Below, piece by piece: positions 59,969 through 64,000 of a stretch of DNA of 64,000 nucleotides. The notes under the pieces were generated by a model. It ran no database searches. It was not told the origin of the DNA and saw nothing but the letters and a program-made list of their open reading frames with translations. The stretch is from Cymbidium sinense. Taxonomy: Eukaryota; Streptophyta; Magnoliopsida; Asparagales; Orchidaceae. Where the stretch lies: contig CM038221.1 of assembly GCA_021442155.1 (NCBI GenBank), positions 48,948,860 through 49,012,859 on the forward strand, in the 5' to 3' direction. The first letter of the stretch is position 1. Every line of letters begins with the position of its first letter. Made by a program: the position numbers and the translations under genes.

Positions 59969-62900
59969 GACCACAGGTGTGGTGTAACGACAAGGCACAC
60001 CAGTATTGGCATTGACCAAATGATCAACATCCGTAAGATTGCAAAAAATAACATAGTGATCTATACCTATACCCAAAGGTAGAGAATCATGATCTTAGTG
60101 TGATGCCTCTCTTTATGCTAAGGGCATAAGAGAGGAATAGGGTTGAGTACATGAACCTTCCACTTAGGAAGCAGGTTCAAGTTATCCATTGAGTGATATA
60201 GATCTAAGTTTGATTACGAGTATGATTTATTTGAGGGTGTATTCATTAGGGATAAGAATTTGATTTGATTTCTTTTATTTGTTTGATTAGACACCACTAG
60301 GGAGGTTGGTTTAATTTATTATGGCTCCACTAGGGAGAAGGGTTCTAGATTAAGGGCATATCCATTGGGGATGTACACTCAATTGAATTTGTTTGATTTA
60401 GATCTAAGCTCTACTAAAGAGGCTAATTTGATTTGCACCTCACTAGGGAGAAATTTGGTTTGTTCGATATGTTTAATTTGACTCCACTGGGGAGGTTGGT
60501 TTTGAATTTATTTTGTTATAAACCCTGTTAGTGTGTGATGGACTACACTAAGAAGGAGCCATGGGGGCGGTCTTGGCTGATCATAGATTTATAAGTCCAA
60601 AGGGGTATTCTACCAGTCATAAGGTAGGACTATCCGACCTAAGGAGTTGCCTTTTAGTGTGCAATGACTATACTAGGAAGAAGGCATAACATACTTACAT
60701 CTTCCAAAGTAAGGATCAGCCGTTGGGGTGATCTGTCGATGGCACAACAAATCACACCCTACCTAAAGAGACTATTCAGTGAGCACCGCTGGGGTCTTAC
60801 CTCAAGTCAAGAGTAGTCCTGATGATTAATTTAATTTATATTGATTTAATTTGATTTGATTTAACTAAATTTGGTGTGTTATGTTGTAGACCTTGTTGGC
60901 GTGCGATGGACCCACTAAGAAGGAGTTATGTCGGCCTTGACCCATCTCAGATTTACAAGTCCAAAGGGGTAGTCTACCAGCCACAAGGTAGGACTATCCA
61001 GCCTAAGGGTTACCTTTTGGTGTGCAACGATTGTACTAAGAAGAAAGCGTAGCAAACTTACATCTTCCAAAGAAGGGATCAGCCGTTGGGGTGATCTGTC
61101 AATGGCACAATAAATCAAGCCCAAATGAGGGCAACTACTGAGTGAGCGTCACTGGGGCTCTTATCTCAACTCAAGAGTAGTCCTGATGATTAATTTGAAT
61201 TGATTTGATTTAATTTAATTTGGTGTGTTATATTATGGACCCTATTGGCATGTGATGGACCCACTAAGAAGAAGCTATGTTGGCCTTGACCTATCTCAGA
61301 TTTACAAGTCCAAAGGGGTAGTCTACCAACCACAAGGTAGAACTATCCAGCCTAAGGGTTGCCTTTCGGTGTGCAATGATACTAAGGAAAGCATACTTTA
61401 CATCTTTCAAAGTGGGATGATCCATGGACGACCAAATGGAGCAATAGATTAATCCTGACCTAGGGTGACTAATTGAGTGAATGCTGCTGTGGACTCATAT
61501 TGACTCAAGAATAGTCAAAATTAATTTAATTTTAGATAGACCCTGTCGATGTGCAATAGATCTACTAATAAGGAGCTAATATCAACCTAGACCTATCTTA
61601 GATTTACAAATCCAAAGGGATAGTCTACCAGCCATTTGGTAGAACTATCTAACCTAAGGGATACCTTTCGATTTGCAATGGTCAAGTTAGGAAGAAATCA
61701 CGAGGACTCACATCTTCCTAAATAAAAAACCATTGGGGTGATTGGTCGTAGCAATAAATTGGGCCAACTGTGGTTGCTGATTTAACGATCGCGGAAAGAA
61801 TGCGTAATAGACTTATATCTTTCAAAGCAAAGATGACGCCATGGTAACTCATGTGGCATGACAAGTTGAACTCCAAACTAAGGGAGACTAGAGAGTGCCG
61901 ACAGGGATATATCTCAACTAAAAGTAGTCGCAATTCCTATAGGGAGTTTTCGACATGCTCTAAAGATAAAATGCACAGAAAGGGTCCACTGGGGGCTTGA
62001 ATTCCTAATCCACAAGCGAAGATATATTTTGTTAATTTTATATTTGCATAGGCCCTATGGTTTGCAAGGGATCAAAATGAGAAGGTGCTTATATCATCCT
62101 AGACCTATCTTAGATTTACTAAACCAAGGGAGAATCTATGCATCCGCTGAACACATTCTCCAACCACAAGGGTGGTTACTAGGAAAGGGGGACTGTCCAA
62201 TCCAAAAATAATCAGGCTAGTGTCTAAATGGGGTCACAAAGGACGTGATCCAAATAGAATGCCCGTAGGGGATGAGGACGCTAAAGGCTTAATCCAACAC
62301 CCTGGAGAAGATGACATGGCTAGTCATATATCAAATAGGTATTTAGTGGACAACTCAAGGAGAAAGTTTGGGGACTCACATCTGCCAAGAGTGATGTATC
62401 CACCAGGTGAGTCACGCGATAGCTAACATCACCAACCTAAGGTGCCCATCGGCCATGTAATCGGAAAGAAGGTAGGCTTACATCTCTCTAAAGTAATGAC
62501 AGTGATAGTTGTCTTTCGATAGGCCATCTAACCTAGGCAACCAGAAAGTGATACTAGGGACTTGCATCGACTCGAATGCAGTCAAGAGGAAAGGATCATC
62601 TGGGGGACTTACCCTAAACCTCATATATACTCAACCTAGTTAGTGCATGATGGCTAGTTCAAGGAGAAAGCACGGAGACTCACATCTCCTTAAGCAAAGT
62701 CAACATGAGATAGCTCATTGGCTGTGCAATGAAATCTTCCATACTAACAAAGCGCTAGTTGATTTGTAATGGTTAAGTTGGGAAGAAAGTGTGGGGACTC
62801 ACATCATCCAACAAGCGACCACTAGGGTGGCATACTAGCGAGGTAGCATGTAGACCCGACCTAGAGCAACTAATGAGTGGGTGCCACAAGGGGTTTGCTC

Positions 62901-63110
62901 TCACATCAAAGTAGCTCGAGACAAAAGATATATGTTTATTTGTGTTGTGAAAAAATGAATAGGATACCACTTGGGTTCTCTTATACCTATCCTAATTACA
63001 TCATGGTGGATCACAAGCAAAAGATATTTCTAACATAGAAGAAATGAAATTTGAGATGAAAGGAAGTTTTATTGATAATTATTTTCAAACAAGATTTATG
63101 AATAAAATTT
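59969..63110 (-). other. 3' noncoding tail of element 3: hairpin modules
   Basis: Reverse-strand counterpart of 47536-50398. Three successive copies of one block lie at about 60530-60830, 60885-61185 and 61240-61510; each includes a GGTAGTCTACC...GGTAG-ACTATCC fold, for example 60966-60998. The module with GGATA/TATCC arms is at 62960-62995. The stretch nearest the LTR (59969-60050) corresponds to the end of the element 2 tail. No coding content. Confidence 0.75.
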
Positions 63111-64000
63111 TTTTTAAGTAGAGCCCATTGATTGGAAGCATTGGACGCTCTCCTTTACAATTTATGGGTTGATAAGACCCTCCTTGATAGGCATTCTCTA
63201 TAACATAAAGGGCCTTCCTAAGTGGGTTCAAACTTGCCTCCTATCTTTCGACGGGCACAATTGGCCTCTTTAGAACTAAAACAAGCTCTCCTACTTGATA
63301 AACTCTAGGAAGGACCAACTTGTTATGAGCTTGAATCATCTTGGCTTTGTATAACTCGAGGTTTTGGCATGCCTGTAGGCGTCTCTCCTCCAAACCTTTG
63401 AGCTCTTCCAACTGCAACTTGGCATTATGTTCTGTTGTGATTTTGCTTCCCACGGATATCCTTAGTGATGAGAGTTTGGACTTCTAATGGTAGAACGGCT
63501 TCAAACCCATACAGTAAGGAGAAAGGGGTAGATTGAGTTGGAGTTTTGTATGTGGTACAATAAGCACATAAGGCTTCAACCAACTGTTCATTCCATCATC
63601 ATTTATTGTCATATAATATCTTCTTTAGTATTTGAATGAGGGTTTTATTGAAAGCTTCTACTAACCCATTTGCCTTAGGGTAATATATGGTAGAATATAT
63701 ACAATCTATGTTATTTCTCTGAGAAAAGTTATTGATTTTAGTGATCTTGAATGCTGTACCATTATCAAATATATTTCATCGAGGCATCTGAACCTATATA
63801 CGATATGGTTCTTGAAAAACTGGAGCACATGTTGAGTTGTGAACTCTCTAAGTGGGATTGCTTCCACCCACTTGGAAAAGTAGTCAGTAGCAGCTAGAAT
63901 GAATTGATAACCTTTGGAAGAAGGAGGATCAATCAGACCCACAATGTCAGTACCTCAACACTCAAATGGCCATGAGGCTAATGTAGGATGTAGAATATTG
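63111..64000 (-). pseudogene. Integrase remnant (element 3)
   Basis: Minus-strand translation gives the rve core (64000 to about 63560). The first catalytic Asp is kept in TDIVGLI (about 63945-63965), although the Trp codon two residues before the Thr is TGA. YFSKWVEAIPLREFTTQHV follows. A frameshift near 63790 precedes the region of the second Asp, and the Glu-bearing segment reads GLVEAFNKT (about 63650-63675). The C-terminus includes NHNRT/EHNAKLQLEEL and ELVLVLKRPI (63241-63453) and the FEPT end at about 63220. Not functional. Confidence 0.8.

Larger units (their letters stand above)
50575..64000 (-). mobile_element. Element 3: Tat/Ogre-like retrotransposon, minus strand (3' half)
   Basis: It is inserted in the 3' LTR of element 2. 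On the minus strand the order is integrase (64000-63111), noncoding tail (63110-59969) and 3' LTR (59968-50575), the same order as element 2. It ends on the plus strand at TGTGGTG (50575), the complement of the family LTR end. The rest lies beyond the window. Confidence 0.85.

Noticed and set aside
1..64000. Endogenous pararetrovirus or env-bearing element
   Set aside because: No coat, movement or envelope-like coding region was found after integrase; the tail is noncoding modules.

Overview
The window is plant nuclear DNA made almost entirely of one family of very large Ty3/gypsy LTR retrotransposons, nested inside one another. No host gene, rRNA or tRNA gene was recognised. The family is assigned to the Tat/Ogre lineage on three grounds: the pol order is protease, reverse transcriptase, RNase H, a second (archaeal-type) RNase H, then integrase; the gag has a short Cys/His knuckle; and a TGGCAACTCCACTGGGGAT primer-binding-like site resembles the one used by Tat/Ogre elements. 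A seed plant, probably an angiosperm, is likely; the genus cannot be told from the sequence.

Layout. (1) Element 1, + strand, decayed: pol remnant 1-2075 and 3' noncoding tail 2076-3104, continued at 10111-12463. (2) LTR-A, a solo LTR on the minus strand, 3105-10110, inserted in that tail. (3) 12464-12850, a minus-strand LTR fragment. (4) LTR-B, + strand, starting at 12851. It is split by LTR-C (a + strand solo LTR, 17943-25624, with a perfect GTAAT duplication), resumes at 25630-27663 and is split again by element 2. (5) Element 2, + strand, 27664-50574: an LTR of about 8.5 kb, primer-binding-like site, a leader of about 2.2 kb that is an array of stem-loops, a possible ORF1, gag, protease, RT, RNase H, second RNase H, integrase, a noncoding tail of about 2.9 kb, and 176 bp of the 3' LTR. 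(6) Element 3, minus strand, 50575 to the window end, inserted in the 3' LTR of element 2. Its own 3' LTR (50575-59968) carries a 5'-truncated LINE at 54961-56997 with a 9-bp duplication. Its tail is 59969-63110 and its integrase 63111-64000.

All coding regions are broken by stops and frameshifts, and many of the stops are Q or R codons changed by C to T, as expected for methylated, silenced copies. The tail modules, LTR ends and pol pieces can be matched between the three elements, so the nesting order can be read directly.

The least explained feature is structural. The leader, the tail and the LTR ends are packed with imperfect palindromes whose two arms change together between units or copies while the loop or position stays the same. 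The leader array (about 36500-38590, roughly 19 units with a conserved ATACC-AAATTT type loop) is the clearest case. A 256-bp fold-back in element 1 (1-395) suggests that template switching during copying may create or maintain such palindromes.
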